In this document: positions 50,567 through 59,029 of the stretch, one piece after another
Position numbering within the stretch: position 1 is the stretch's first letter
Layout: each line of letters opens with the position of its first letter
Made by a program: the position numbers and the translations under genes
Notes under the pieces: model-generated
The model's database searches: none
Told to the model about the DNA's origin: nothing
The model's input: the letters and a program-made list of their open reading frames with translations, nothing else
DNA from: VRUE01 sp963703895
GTDB lineage: Bacteria > Actinomycetota > Thermoleophilia > Solirubrobacterales > 70-9
Direction: 5' to 3'
DNA length: 64,000 nt
Assembly (NCBI GenBank): GCA_963703895.1
Contig: CAVPFX010000002.1
Location: 744,001-808,000 of the forward strand

Positions 50567-52477
50567 ATGGCAATCGCCACAGCGACCACGATCGATCTCT
50601 ACGCCGGCGGCAAGCTGCTCTTCGCTGACGTCTCCTTCAAGCTCGAGCCGCGCGAGCGGATGACCCTCTCCGGCCGCAACGGCGTCGGCAAGTCGACCCT
50701 GCTGCGGGTTCTGGCCGGGGAGCGGCCGCCGGACTCGGGCAGCCTCGCCCTGCAGAAAGGGGCGCGGGTGGCGCTGCACGACCAGCGTCCGCCGCGCGAC
50801 GCCGCGATCTCGCTCGGCGACTACGTCTTCTCCGGCCGCGCCGACATGGAGGAGACCGAGGCCGAGCTGGCGCGCCTGGAGGCGGCGATGGGGGCCGGCG
50901 ATCCCGACGAGGAGACGATGCGGGCCTACTCGGCGGCCCAGCAGCGGCTCGAAGCGGGCGGCGGCTACCGCTGGCGCGACGACGTCCTCGCCGTGCTCGG
51001 CGGCCTCGGCTTCGGCGAGGAGGGGGCGGCCCGGCAGCTCTCCACCTTCTCCGGCGGCGAGCTGACCCGCGCCTCGCTGGCCCGCGCGCTGGCCACCCGC
51101 CCCGACCTACTGCTGCTCGACGAGCCGACGAACCATCTCGACATTCCCTCGCTGGAATGGCTCGAGCGCTACCTCGTCGACCTCGACGCCGCCGTCGTGC
51201 TCGTCGCCCACGATCGCTGGTTCCTCGAGGCGGTCGGCACCTCGGTGCTGGAGCTGGAGGCGCAGCGCGGGCGCTTCTTCGCCGGTCCCTGGCACGCCTG
51301 GCGCAAGGAACAGGCGGCGCGCGAGATCGCCCGCGGCAAGGCGATCGAGCGCCAGAAGGAGGAGATCGAGCGGATGGAGCGCTTCGTCGAGCGCTTCCGC
51401 TACAAGGCCTCGAAGGCCAAACAGGCGCAGTCGCGGGTGAAGATGATCGAGAAAATCAAGCGCGACGGGGTCAGCGCCGAGGCGCGCGACCGCCGCAACC
51501 TGCGCTTCTCCTTCGTCACCCCGGAGCGGCCCGGCCGGGTGGTGCTGAAACTGGTCAATGGGACGCTCGAGGTGCCGGGCCGCACTCTTCTGGCTGGCGC
51601 CGAGCTCGAACTCGAACGCGGCGAGCACGTCGTCCTCGTCGGCCCCAACGGGGCGGGCAAGACGACCCTGATCGAGACCCTCGCCGAGCAGCGCGAGCCA
51701 GCCGCCGGCTCGGTTCGAACCGGGCACAACGTCAAGGTCGGCTACCTCTCCCAGCATGCCGAGACGGCGGCGGGAACGGGGACGGTGCTCGACGCGGCCC
51801 AGCGCGAGACCGGACTCAGCGGTCAGAAGGCGCGCGACCTGCTCGGCGGCTTCCTCTTCTCCGGCTCCGACGTCGAGAAGTCGCTCGACGACATCTCCGG
51901 CGGCGAGCAGCGCCGCCTCTCGCTGGCGATCCTCGTCGCCTCCGGCGCCAACGTCCTGATCCTCGACGAGCCGACGAACCATCTCGATATCGAGAGCCGC
52001 GAGGCACTCGAGGACGCACTCCTGGCCTTCGAAGGCGCGGTCATCCTCGTCTCCCATGACCGCGCCCTGCTCGAGGCGGTCGGCAGCCGCACGATCGTCT
52101 GCGAAGACGGCGAGCTGCGCAGCCACCCGAGCGGCTGGGCCGCCTATCAGCGCCGCCGCGAGGAAGACGAGGAAGCGGCCTCCGCGGCTGCCGCCGCGGC
52201 CAAGCGCTCGGCCAAGGGGGGCAAGCGCCAGAGCCCCCGCACGATTGCCCAGCGGGCCGCCCGCAAGGCCGGTCGCCTGGCGGAGAAGATCGAGGCGGCG
52301 GAAGCGGAGCTGCGCGCGGTCGAGGAGGAGCTGGCCGACCCCGCCGCCTGGTCGACGCCGGCCAAGTCCGAGCGTGCGAACGAGCGCCACGACGCCGCCA
52401 AGCACAAGGTCGCCGAGCTATACGAGCAGTGGGAGGAGGCCGAACGAACCGTCAGTGCAGCGGGCGATCCAGCCTGA
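50567..52477 (+). CDS. ABC-F family ATPase
   Basis: 636 residues with two ABC domains and no membrane helices. Domain 1: SGRNGVGKSTLLRVLAGE, STFSGGELTRASLARAL, LLLLDEPTNHLD. A charged linker follows (RMERFVERFRYKASKAKQAQ, the ABC-F linker). Domain 2: VGPNGAGKTTLIETLAE, DISGGEQRRLSLAILVAS, VLILDEPTNHLDIES. The C-terminus is a coiled coil. ABC-F proteins act on ribosomes in translation or antibiotic protection. The 3' end overlaps the convergent P450 gene by 26 bases. Confidence 0.92.
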   Translation: MAIATATTIDLYAGGKLLFADVSFKLEPRERMTLSGRNGVGKSTLLRVLAGERPPDSGSLALQKGARVALHDQRPPRDAAISLGDYVFSGRADMEETEAELARLEAAMGAGDPDEETMRAYSAAQQRLEAGGGYRWRDDVLAVLGGLGFGEEGAARQLSTFSGGELTRASLARALATRPDLLLLDEPTNHLDIPSLEWLERYLVDLDAAVVLVAHDRWFLEAVGTSVLELEAQRGRFFAGPWHAWRKEQAAREIARGKAIERQKEEIERMERFVERFRYKASKAKQAQSRVKMIEKIKRDGVSAEARDRRNLRFSFVTPERPGRVVLKLVNGTLEVPGRTLLAGAELELERGEHVVLVGPNGAGKTTLIETLAEQREPAAGSVRTGHNVKVGYLSQHAETAAGTGTVLDAAQRETGLSGQKARDLLGGFLFSGSDVEKSLDDISGGEQRRLSLAILVASGANVLILDEPTNHLDIESREALEDALLAFEGAVILVSHDRALLEAVGSRTIVCEDGELRSHPSGWAAYQRRREEDEEAASAAAAAAKRSAKGGKRQSPRTIAQRAARKAGRLAEKIEAAEAELRAVEEELADPAAWSTPAKSERANERHDAAKHKVAELYEQWEEAERTVSAAGDPA

Positions 52478-53807
52478 CCTGGGTGCCCCTGCCGGGTGCC
52501 AGGGTGATGTTGCGGACCTTGACCGCCTCCGGCTTGGGGTCGGGAGCGCTGAGGTCGGCGTGCGCGACGAACTCGCGCAGGACGATCCGCATCTCGTATT
52601 CGGCGAAGGCGGCGCCGATGCAGCGCCGCACGCCGCCGCCGAAGGGGATCCAGGCGTAGTTGTCGGCCTTTTCGGTGAGGAAGCGCTCGGGCCGGAACTC
52701 CTCCGGCTTGGGGAAGAAGTCCTCGCGGTAGTGCAGGGCGGCGATCGCCGCCATCACAAAGCTGCCCTTGGGCAGCTCGTAGCCGCCGATCCGGGCCGGT
52801 GCGGTCAGCCGCCGGGCGACGTCGACGATCACCGGTCGCGCGCGCAGCGTCTCTTTGACGGTGGCATCGAGGTAGTCCTCCTCGCCGGCCTCGATCGATT
52901 CGCGCAGCTTGGTCAGGACGCGGGGCGTGCGCAGCAGCCGCTCCATCGCCCAGGCGAGCCCGGTCGCGGTGGTCTCGTGGCCGGCGCCGAGCACGGTGAC
53001 GAGCTCGTCGCGCAGCTCTTCGTCGCCCATCGGCGTGCCGTCGTCGTGGCGCGCCTGCAGCAGCAGCGAGAGCACGTCGTCGTGACCCTCCTCGCCGGCT
53101 TCGACCTCCTTGCGCCGCAGGCCGATCTCCTCATAGATGAACTCGTCGAGCGCGGCGCGCGAGCGCAGGAAGCGGGTCCAGGGGCTCCAGGGCCCGAGCC
53201 TGCGGCGCAGGGCAGGGATCGTGGTGACCAGGCTGACCCGCTTGCTGAAGTCGTCGATCAGGACCTCGAAACGAGCCAGGCGCTGCTCGTCGTGGACGCC
53301 GAAGACGGCGCGCATGATCACCGCCAGGGTGATCCGCTGGGTGTGGGGGCGCAGTGCGAAGGGCTCGCCGACCGGCCAGCTCTGCATCTCCTTCAGCGTC
53401 GTCTCGCGGATCAGCTCGCTGTAGCCACGAATGCGCTCGCCGTGGAAGGGCGGCAGCAGCAGCTTGCGCTGCTGCATGTGCGGCGCGTCGTCGAGGGTGA
53501 GCACCGAGTTGGGCCCGAGCGCCGGCTCGAGCACCGTCGCGTTGGCCTCGCCGGCGTGGAATTGGGCGGGCGAGCCGGTGAAGAGCTCCTTGACCAGGGC
53601 GGGGTCGGCGACGTAGACGAGCCGGCCGAAGAAGGGGAAGGAGAGGCTGAAGATGTCGCCGTAGCGGCGCTGCAACTTGATCAGGAAGCCGAGCGGATCG
53701 CGCGCGTAGCGCAGGGCCTGCAGCACCGAAGGTGCATTGGAGCCAGGCGGAGGGCCGGTGCGCGGCGCCGTGGCGACCGGGGCGCGGGGGATTGTTGCCT
53801 GCTCCAT
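52452..53807 (-). CDS. Cytochrome P450
   Basis: 451 residues from ATG 53807. The heme-binding loop is PFGGGVRRCIGAAFAEYEMR with the cysteine ligand; the I-helix oxygen motif is VLGAGHETTATGLAWAM; the K-helix EXXR is VKETLRARP; and PEEFRPERFL follows. No membrane anchor is seen, as in most bacterial P450s. No ferredoxin or reductase is adjacent, so the redox partner must lie elsewhere. The substrate is unknown. Confidence 0.93.
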   Translation of the reverse strand: MEQATIPRAPVATAPRTGPPPGSNAPSVLQALRYARDPLGFLIKLQRRYGDIFSLSFPFFGRLVYVADPALVKELFTGSPAQFHAGEANATVLEPALGPNSVLTLDDAPHMQQRKLLLPPFHGERIRGYSELIRETTLKEMQSWPVGEPFALRPHTQRITLAVIMRAVFGVHDEQRLARFEVLIDDFSKRVSLVTTIPALRRRLGPWSPWTRFLRSRAALDEFIYEEIGLRRKEVEAGEEGHDDVLSLLLQARHDDGTPMGDEELRDELVTVLGAGHETTATGLAWAMERLLRTPRVLTKLRESIEAGEEDYLDATVKETLRARPVIVDVARRLTAPARIGGYELPKGSFVMAAIAALHYREDFFPKPEEFRPERFLTEKADNYAWIPFGGGVRRCIGAAFAEYEMRIVLREFVAHADLSAPDPKPEAVKVRNITLAPGRGTQVRLDRPLH

Positions 53808-53857
53808 CTCCCCGGACCATAGAGCAAAAACTGGCTGAGCAGCCAGTTCGGGCAATC

Positions 53858-54724
53858 TCAGAAGACGATGGTGCGGGCGCCGTCCAAGAGGACGCGGTCG
53901 TCGATGTGGGCCTTGACCGCGCGGGCGAGGACGAGGCGCTCGATGTCGCGGCCGATCCGCTTCAGGTCGGAGACCTCGTCGCGGTGGCTGACCCGGGTCA
54001 CGTCCTGGTCGATGATCGGGCCGGCGTCGAGCTCCTCGGTGACGTAGTGGGCGGTGGCGCCGATCAGCTTGACGCCGCGCTCGTGGGCGCGGCGGTAGGG
54101 GTCGGCGCCGACGAAGGCGGGCAGGAAGCTGTGGTGGATGTTGATCGCAGGGGCGCCGAGACGCTCGAGGAAGTCGGCCGAGAGGACCTGCATGTAGCGG
54201 GCGAGGACGAGCAGGTCGATCTCGCCGAGCAGCTCCAGGGTGCGCGCCTCGGCTTCAGCCTTGGCGCCGGCCTCGACCGGCACGTGGTGGAAAGGCAGGC
54301 CGAGCGAGCTGACCTGCTTCTCGTGCTCGGCGTGGTTGGAAAGGACTGCGACAACCTCCGCGCCGAGCTCGCCGCTGCGCCAGCGCCAGAGCAGATCGGA
54401 GAGACAGTGGTCTTCGCGCGAGACCATGATCGCCAGCCGCTTGGGCTCGCTCGACTCGGCAAAGCGGTAGTCCATCTCGAAGCGGTCGGCGATCTCGGCC
54501 TCGAAGCGCCCGTGGACCTCCTCGCGCTCGCCGGCCGGCACGGCGTCGAAGGCCATCCGCATGAAGAAGCGGCCCTCGTTGCTCGAGTGCTGGTCGGCGT
54601 CGACGATGTTGAGCCCCGCCCCGGCGAGGAAGCCGCTGACGGCGGCGATCAGCCCGGGCTGGTCCGGGCAGGCGAGCAGCAGGCGCGTTGTCGGCGTCTC
54701 GGCGATCCGCACATCTTCCGCCAA
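53858..54724 (-). CDS. purU: Formyltetrahydrofolate deformylase
   Basis: 288 residues. An N-terminal ACT domain (LLACPDQPGLIAAVSGFLAG) precedes the formyltransferase-like catalytic domain. Catalytic residues are visible in INIHHSFLPAFVGADPY (Asn, His) and TEELDAGPIIDQDV (Asp). It hydrolyses 10-formyl-THF to formate and THF, balancing one-carbon pools. It lies 50 bp upstream of the P450 gene on the same strand. Confidence 0.95.
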   Translation of the reverse strand: MAEDVRIAETPTTRLLLACPDQPGLIAAVSGFLAGAGLNIVDADQHSSNEGRFFMRMAFDAVPAGEREEVHGRFEAEIADRFEMDYRFAESSEPKRLAIMVSREDHCLSDLLWRWRSGELGAEVVAVLSNHAEHEKQVSSLGLPFHHVPVEAGAKAEAEARTLELLGEIDLLVLARYMQVLSADFLERLGAPAINIHHSFLPAFVGADPYRRAHERGVKLIGATAHYVTEELDAGPIIDQDVTRVSHRDEVSDLKRIGRDIERLVLARAVKAHIDDRVLLDGARTIVF

Positions 54725-54890
54725 GGCCGTCTAGGCCCGCTGGGCTTCACCTTTCGCTGCAGGATCTCTTCCAACTATTGAAGTGACAGATGGCACATCG
54801 TGCCTGCGTTCGTCTCAAACCGCACGCACTATGTGAGCAGTGTGAGCGCGATCACGTTCCGATGCCGCAAATACCGGCACGGTCCCCCGC
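54725..54890. other. Intergenic region before the resuscitation-factor-like gene
   Basis: 166 bp between divergent genes. It holds a small perfect hairpin GGCAC-atc-GTGCC (54792-54804) and a repeated GTGAGC (twice, 9 bp apart, near 54834-54848). I looked for a ydaO-type c-di-AMP riboswitch, often upstream of such genes in actinobacteria, and did not recognise one. Confidence 0.35.
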
Positions 54891-55382
54891 TTGCTCACAA
54901 AACGCACATATTTCATTTCCATTCTCGTCCTCTGCGTCGCCTTCCCCGCTGCGGCCCTCGCGGCCGGCAGTGGCGGAGAGCCTTCCCCGCGCACGGGTGT
55001 TGCCGATGCGGTGCCCGCGAAGCTCTCGATCCTGCAGCGCTCGACGGTGCGCTTCCACCGGACCATCCGGGTCACGGTCGCTCACCTCGAAGAGGTTCGT
55101 CGCAAGCGGATCAGACGCGAACGCCGTGAGCTCTTCGCCAGCCTCCCGGGTGGGGTGTCGCAGGAAACGCTCGACTCAATCGGCGCTTGCGAGTCTGGCG
55201 GCGATCCCACTGCTGTGTCGTCGGACGGCACCTATCGCGGCAAGTACCAGTTCGATTTCGGCACCTGGGAATCGGTTGGCGGCTCCGGCGATCCGGCCGC
55301 GGCTCCCGAGCAGGAGCAGGACTACCGCGCCGCGCTTCTGTATGCCCAGTCGGGCTCGTCGCCTTGGCCCGTCTGCGGCTGA
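54891..55382 (+). CDS. Secreted transglycosylase-like protein (resuscitation-promoting-factor type)
   Basis: 163 residues from a TTG start. Signal peptide TYFISILVLCVAFPAAALAA. A basic helical middle is followed by the short transglycosylase-like domain LDSIGACESGGDP...YRGKYQFDFGTWESVGGSG, in which the Glu of CESGG is the expected catalytic residue, ending in PWPVCG. Such domains cleave peptidoglycan and help wake dormant actinobacterial cells. The ribosome binding site is poor, so the exact start is uncertain. Confidence 0.8.
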   Translation: MLTKRTYFISILVLCVAFPAAALAAGSGGEPSPRTGVADAVPAKLSILQRSTVRFHRTIRVTVAHLEEVRRKRIRRERRELFASLPGGVSQETLDSIGACESGGDPTAVSSDGTYRGKYQFDFGTWESVGGSGDPAAAPEQEQDYRAALLYAQSGSSPWPVCG

Positions 55383-55398
55383 ACCTACGATCAGGGGC

Positions 55399-56244
55399 AT
55401 GAGCGAGGCGGTCCCGACCCCAGACCCAAAGGGACCCCAGCGCAAGCCCCCCAAGGAGGCGATTGCCGAGGCGAAGGTTCGCGTGCCCACCCGCGGCAAC
55501 CGCAAGCTCGAGTCCTTCCTCGAGGCGGTCAATACTGACGATCAGGTGCGGGCCTGGTGGTACATGACGCAGGTCCACGCGGAGCGGCTCGGGATGTCGG
55601 ATCACTCCTGGGTGCACATGCAGATCGTGCTCAACATCGCGCTGCGTCTGCTGCGCCTGTTGGTCAAGGCCGGGGTCGAGCCGGCGGTTGTGGCCGACCA
55701 CGGGATGTCGCCTCGCGATGCCGAGGTTGTGGTCGCCGGCGGTGCCCTATTGCACGACGTCGGCATGTCGATTCACCGGCAGGACCACGAGGCCTACAGT
55801 CTCTTCCTCGCCAACAGCGCCTTGGAGCGGCTGCTGGCGGATGGCTACCGGCAGCCCGAGCGCACGATCGTCGCTTCGGAGATCCTGCACGCGATCATCG
55901 GTCACCGGCGCCGGGGCGAGCCGTACACGCTCGAGGCCGGTGTGGTCAGGGTCGCCGACGCGCTGGACATGGCTCAGGGGCGGACGCGGATTCCGATCGA
56001 AGCGGGGCAGGAGGGAATTCACTCGATCTCTGCCGCGGCGGTTGACGAGGTGCGGATCGAGGCGGGGGAGACGCGGCCGGTGCGGATCCAGATCGAGCTC
56101 AACAACTCGGCCGGCATCTTCCAGGTCGACGACTTGCTGGCGACGAAGATTCGCGGCACCCCGCTCGAGGGCAAGGTCGAGGTCGTCGCCGAGATCGAGG
56201 GCGAGACCGAGAAGCGCCTGCTCAGCGGCTTCCGGCTGGATTGA
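55399..56244 (+). CDS. HD-domain phosphohydrolase
   Basis: 281 residues from ATG 55399. The metal-binding pattern is DHSWVHMQIVLNIALRLL, then GGALLHDVGMSIHRQDHEAY (HD pair) and HAIIGHRRRGEP with a further His. RVADALDMAQGRTRIP carries the last Asp. The C-terminal 80 residues form an extra beta-rich part. The substrate, perhaps a nucleotide or a cyclic dinucleotide, cannot be named. It is 16 bp after the resuscitation-factor-like gene. Confidence 0.82.
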   Translation: MSEAVPTPDPKGPQRKPPKEAIAEAKVRVPTRGNRKLESFLEAVNTDDQVRAWWYMTQVHAERLGMSDHSWVHMQIVLNIALRLLRLLVKAGVEPAVVADHGMSPRDAEVVVAGGALLHDVGMSIHRQDHEAYSLFLANSALERLLADGYRQPERTIVASEILHAIIGHRRRGEPYTLEAGVVRVADALDMAQGRTRIPIEAGQEGIHSISAAAVDEVRIEAGETRPVRIQIELNNSAGIFQVDDLLATKIRGTPLEGKVEVVAEIEGETEKRLLSGFRLD

Positions 56245-56272
56245 GGACGCCGACTGGCGACCCCTGCGGCCC

Positions 56273-56530
56273 TCAGCCGTAGCGCTCGAGATCGGCGCGG
56301 CGCCGATCTTTGCGCGCCTCGAGACGACCCTGGACGATCGAGAGCACGATCACGAGGATCGCGAAGAAGGCGATCACGCCGAAGCAGAAGAAGGTGACCG
56401 TCTTGTCGGTGGTCGGGCCGGCGAGGCCAACGCCGTTGTCAGCCAAGGCGATCGGCGCCGCGAGCAGCAGCGAGAGCAGCGCGGTGCAGAATGCGGCGAC
56501 AGTGCTGGTTCGGCGCGAGGGAGCCTTCAC
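56273..56530 (-). CDS. Small exported/membrane protein
   Basis: 85 residues from GTG 56530 (a TTG at 56563 would add 11). A signal peptide ends near PIALADNG, followed by a membrane helix (TVTFFCFGVIAFFAILVIVL) and a basic tail ARKDRRRADLERYG. No family recognised. It is convergent with the HD gene and divergent from uppP. Confidence 0.6.
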   Translation of the reverse strand: MKAPSRRTSTVAAFCTALLSLLLAAPIALADNGVGLAGPTTDKTVTFFCFGVIAFFAILVIVLSIVQGRLEARKDRRRADLERYG

Positions 56531-56634
56531 GCTTGGAAATCTAGCGCAACGCGGCGGCGCCAATCGGCTTCAGCCCGCCTTTAGGCGCTGCCATAGGATG
56601 CGCCGCCGATGCCCGCGCCAGAGCCTGCCGCGCC

Positions 56635-57450
56635 GTGAGCACCCTCGAAGCCATCGTACTCGGCCTCGTCCAGGGGCTGACCGAGTTCCTGCCGATCTCC
56701 TCCAGCGGTCACCTGCGGATCGTGCCGGCGCTGCTTGGCTGGTCCGATCCCGGCGCCGGCTTCACCGCCGTGATCCAGCTCGGCACGATGGCCGCCGTGT
56801 TGATCTACTTCCGCGCCGACCTCTGGCGCATCGCCGCCGCCTGGCTGGGCGAGCTGCGGGTGCCGATTCGCCGCGCCAGCCAGGAGGCGAAGCTGGGCTG
56901 GTTCATCGTCCTCGGCACGATCCCGATCTCGATCTTCGGCTTCGTCTTCAAGGACCAGATCGAGTCGGGCGCGCGCAGCCTTTACCTGATCGGCTCGGCG
57001 CTGATCCTCTTCTCCTTCGTCATGGTCGCGGCCGAGCGAGTCGGCACCAGGCAGCGCGACCTCGACGGGATGAACGGCCGCGATGGGCTCTTCATCGGCG
57101 TCGCCCAATCGCTGGCGCTGATTCCCGGCGTCTCGCGCTCGGGGGCGACGATCTCGGCCGGGCTCTTCCGCGGCTTCGACCGGGTCGCGGCAGCTCGCTA
57201 CTCGTTCCTGCTCTCGGTGCCGGCCGTGGTCCTCAGCGGCCTCTTCGAGCTGCGCAAGGTCGGCGAAAACGGCAGCCCCTCGGCGGCAGCGACGGTGATC
57301 GCCACGCTGGTGGCCTTCGTCACCGGCTACCTGGCGATCGCCTGGCTGCTCCGCTACCTCAGCACCCACACCCTGGAGATCTTCGTCGTCTACCGAATCG
57401 CCCTCGGCGCGCTGGTCTTGGTGCTGACAGCGACGGGCGCGATCAGCTAA
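56635..57450 (+). CDS. uppP: Undecaprenyl-diphosphatase
   Basis: 271 residues from GTG 56635. Signature 1 is GLVQGLTEFLPISSSGHL with the catalytic Glu and Ser; signature 2 is SLALIPGVSRSGATISAGL. The rest is a multi-helix membrane protein of normal length. It recycles the lipid carrier used by peptidoglycan and the glycopolymers of the envelope operon, and confers bacitracin resistance when abundant. Confidence 0.95.
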   Translation: MSTLEAIVLGLVQGLTEFLPISSSGHLRIVPALLGWSDPGAGFTAVIQLGTMAAVLIYFRADLWRIAAAWLGELRVPIRRASQEAKLGWFIVLGTIPISIFGFVFKDQIESGARSLYLIGSALILFSFVMVAAERVGTRQRDLDGMNGRDGLFIGVAQSLALIPGVSRSGATISAGLFRGFDRVAAARYSFLLSVPAVVLSGLFELRKVGENGSPSAAATVIATLVAFVTGYLAIAWLLRYLSTHTLEIFVVYRIALGALVLVLTATGAIS

Positions 57451-57465
57451 AACGGCCCACAAATG

Positions 57466-57495
57466 GCGAACGGCCCGGGGCAGTGGGCCGTTCGC
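57466..57495. terminator. Hairpin after uppP
   Basis: An 11-bp perfect stem (57466-57476 with 57485-57495) with an 8-base loop starts 15 bases after the uppP stop. No T-run follows. It separates uppP from the phosphate cluster. The remaining 260 bases up to 57757 hold the PHO box and a -10-like TACAAT listed separately. Confidence 0.6.
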
Positions 57496-57643
57496 GGTGA
57501 CGAGAGAGGAGTCTCGTGGGAGTGAAGTCTGGCGTCGGCCGGGAGGCTGGCCGTGAACATTCAGAGAATCCCCGGAGAAGGTCGGGTAACAACTCCGCGA
57601 GGACTCAGGCCGAGTGGCTTTCCCGCAAATTAGGACTTTCCGG

Positions 57644-57661
57644 CTGTGAAAATCCTGTGAA
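57644..57661 (+). promoter_or_regulatory. Candidate PHO box 1
   Basis: CTGTGAA-AATC-CTGTGAA: two identical 7-bp direct repeats with a 4-bp AT-rich spacer, the exact 7-4-7 layout of PHO boxes and close to the CTGTCAT repeat of E. coli. A TACAAT that could be a -10 box follows at 57701-57706, with TTGACC at 57672-57677 but a 23-bp spacer. It lies 97 bases before the response regulator, suggesting autoregulation. Confidence 0.68.
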
Positions 57662-57757
57662 CGCAGGGGTTTTGACCAAGCACCCGTCGTTCTTGGGGCA
57701 TACAATCCTGGCGTCTTCCAGCAGGTCACTCCTTCGCCAGAGACCAGCGCCGTTCAC

Positions 57758-58564
57758 TTGAATCCACAGCAGACCACCAGGCTTGCGGTAATCGATGACG
57801 ACAGTGGTTTCGTCACCGTGCTCTCCAAGCGCACCGAGGCCGCCGGCTGGCAGCAGCGCGTGCTGAGCAGCGCGATCCCGCCGGAGGAGCTGGTGGCGAT
57901 GAAGCTCAACGCCTTGCTGCTCGACCTGGCGGTCCTTGGCGACGAAGCCTGGGACTACCTGGCGCGGGTCTGCGAGCTGCTCCCGGACCTTGGCGTCGTC
58001 GTCTGCACGGGTCGCTCGACTGTTGCGCAGCGAGTGCGCGGGCTGCGGCTCGGAGTCGACGACTGGGTCGGCAAGCCCTGCCACCCGGAGGAGGTGATGG
58101 CGCGGATCGAAGCCGTCTCCCGCCGCCGTCGCCGCAGCCGGGCCCAGGTCGATACCGGGCCGCTCGTGGTCGGCGAGCTGGAGATTCGCGCCGATCAGTT
58201 CCAGGCCTTCGTCGGCGAAGGCAGCCTCGACCTCACCCGCCGCGAGTTTGAGCTGCTGCAGTTGCTCGCCGACACCAAGGGCCAGGTGCTCGAGCGCGAG
58301 GCGATCTACCAGCGGGTCTGGGGTTACGCGATGGCCCACGGCGATCGTTCGGTCGACGTCTTCATCCGCAAGCTGCGCCAGAAGCTGGAGAAGCGCTCCC
58401 CCGGCTGGCGCTACATCCACACCCACTTCGGCGTCGGTTACCGCTTCGATCCCGAGGCGGTCGGGGGAGTGGCGCCCGAGCTGGTCGGCGAGGCGGCGGC
58501 GGTCGGCGTCGACCCCAACGCCGAAGATTCACAAGTAGTTCACAGCAGCTTTACGGTCGCGTAA
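57758..58564 (+). CDS. OmpR/PhoB-family response regulator
   Basis: 268 residues from a TTG start. The receiver has the acidic pair in LAVIDDDSGF, the phospho-acceptor in NALLLDLAVLG, the switch Thr in VVCTGRS and the Lys in VGKPCHPEE. A winged-helix DNA-binding domain follows from about residue 135 (LDLTRREFELLQLLADTKGQ, RSVDVFIRKLRQKL, HTHFGVGYRF). A C-terminal 30-residue extension overlaps PHO box 2. No histidine kinase gene is in the window. Position before pstS makes it the likely phosphate regulator, but PhoB identity is inference. Confidence 0.88.
   Translation: MNPQQTTRLAVIDDDSGFVTVLSKRTEAAGWQQRVLSSAIPPEELVAMKLNALLLDLAVLGDEAWDYLARVCELLPDLGVVVCTGRSTVAQRVRGLRLGVDDWVGKPCHPEEVMARIEAVSRRRRRSRAQVDTGPLVVGELEIRADQFQAFVGEGSLDLTRREFELLQLLADTKGQVLEREAIYQRVWGYAMAHGDRSVDVFIRKLRQKLEKRSPGWRYIHTHFGVGYRFDPEAVGGVAPELVGEAAAVGVDPNAEDSQVVHSSFTVA
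58528..58556 (-). promoter_or_regulatory. Candidate PHO box 2 (three repeats)
   Basis: On the + strand TTCACAA-GTAG-TTCACAG-CAGC-TTTACGG gives three 7-bp units at 11-bp spacing; the first two read CTGTGAA and TTGTGAA on the minus strand. They overlap the end of the response regulator gene and lie 45 bases before the small winged-helix gene. The TTCAC core also matches the GTTCACC repeats known from Streptomyces PhoP sites. Confidence 0.65.
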
Positions 58565-58600
58565 CCGATTTCGCGCTCGCTGCGGCGATCCTCGCGGGCG

Positions 58601-58888
58601 ATGTTGGAGATCCGGCCCGAAGAGCACGCCGCCCTGGTCGACGGGCGTCCGCTGAGCCTGACCGTGCGCGAGCTGCAACTGCTGACCACCCTTGCTGCGC
58701 ACCCACAGCGGATCCTCACCCGCGAGGAGCTCTACGCCGAGGTCTGGGGGCGCCAGCCGCGCCACGACGATCGCTCGGTCGACGTCTACGTAAGCCGCCT
58801 GCGCTCGAAGCTGGGCGAGGCCCTTCCTGGCCAGCGCCTGATTCATACCCACAGCGGCATCGGCTATCGCTTCTCCCCGGACGGCTAG
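58601..58888 (+). CDS. Stand-alone winged-helix DNA-binding protein (OmpR-type effector domain without receiver)
   Basis: 95 residues that are almost entirely a trans_reg_C domain: LSLTVRELQLLTTLAAHPQR, LTREELYAEVWGR, RSVDVYVSRLRSKLGEALPG and LIHTHSGIGYRFSPDG. No receiver domain precedes it in any frame. It resembles the C-terminus of the adjacent regulator but differs at many positions, so it is a separate gene or the remnant of a second regulator. It could bind the same PHO boxes without needing phosphorylation. No clear ribosome binding site. Confidence 0.75.
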   Translation: MLEIRPEEHAALVDGRPLSLTVRELQLLTTLAAHPQRILTREELYAEVWGRQPRHDDRSVDVYVSRLRSKLGEALPGQRLIHTHSGIGYRFSPDG

Positions 58889-58905
58889 CGCCGGTGCAGG
58901 GCTCT

Positions 58906-58923
58906 TTTACATCTTTTTCACAA
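58906..58923 (-). promoter_or_regulatory. Candidate PHO box 3 (pstS promoter)
   Basis: On the minus strand TTGTGAA-AAAG-ATGTAAA: two 7-bp repeats with a 4-bp A-rich spacer, again 7-4-7, 106 bases before the pstS start. The orientation is the same as in box 2. Confidence 0.65.
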
Positions 58924-59029
58924 TCCCGATACAGCCAGGTAACAAGCTGTCGGAAGCGCGCTGAGAGTGTGGCCGGCGAGCCGGCCGATCCAGGCCCGCT
59001 CTCGTGCCCTACGACGAAAAGGAGTTTGT

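Noticed and set aside
52452..52477. 26-base tail-to-tail overlap of the ABC-F and P450 genes as a special regulatory overlap
   Set aside because: Short convergent overlaps are common in dense genomes and both reading frames look normal.
54725..54890. Possible c-di-AMP (ydaO) riboswitch before the resuscitation-factor-like gene
   Set aside because: The region is short and none of the conserved ydaO strings could be recognised.
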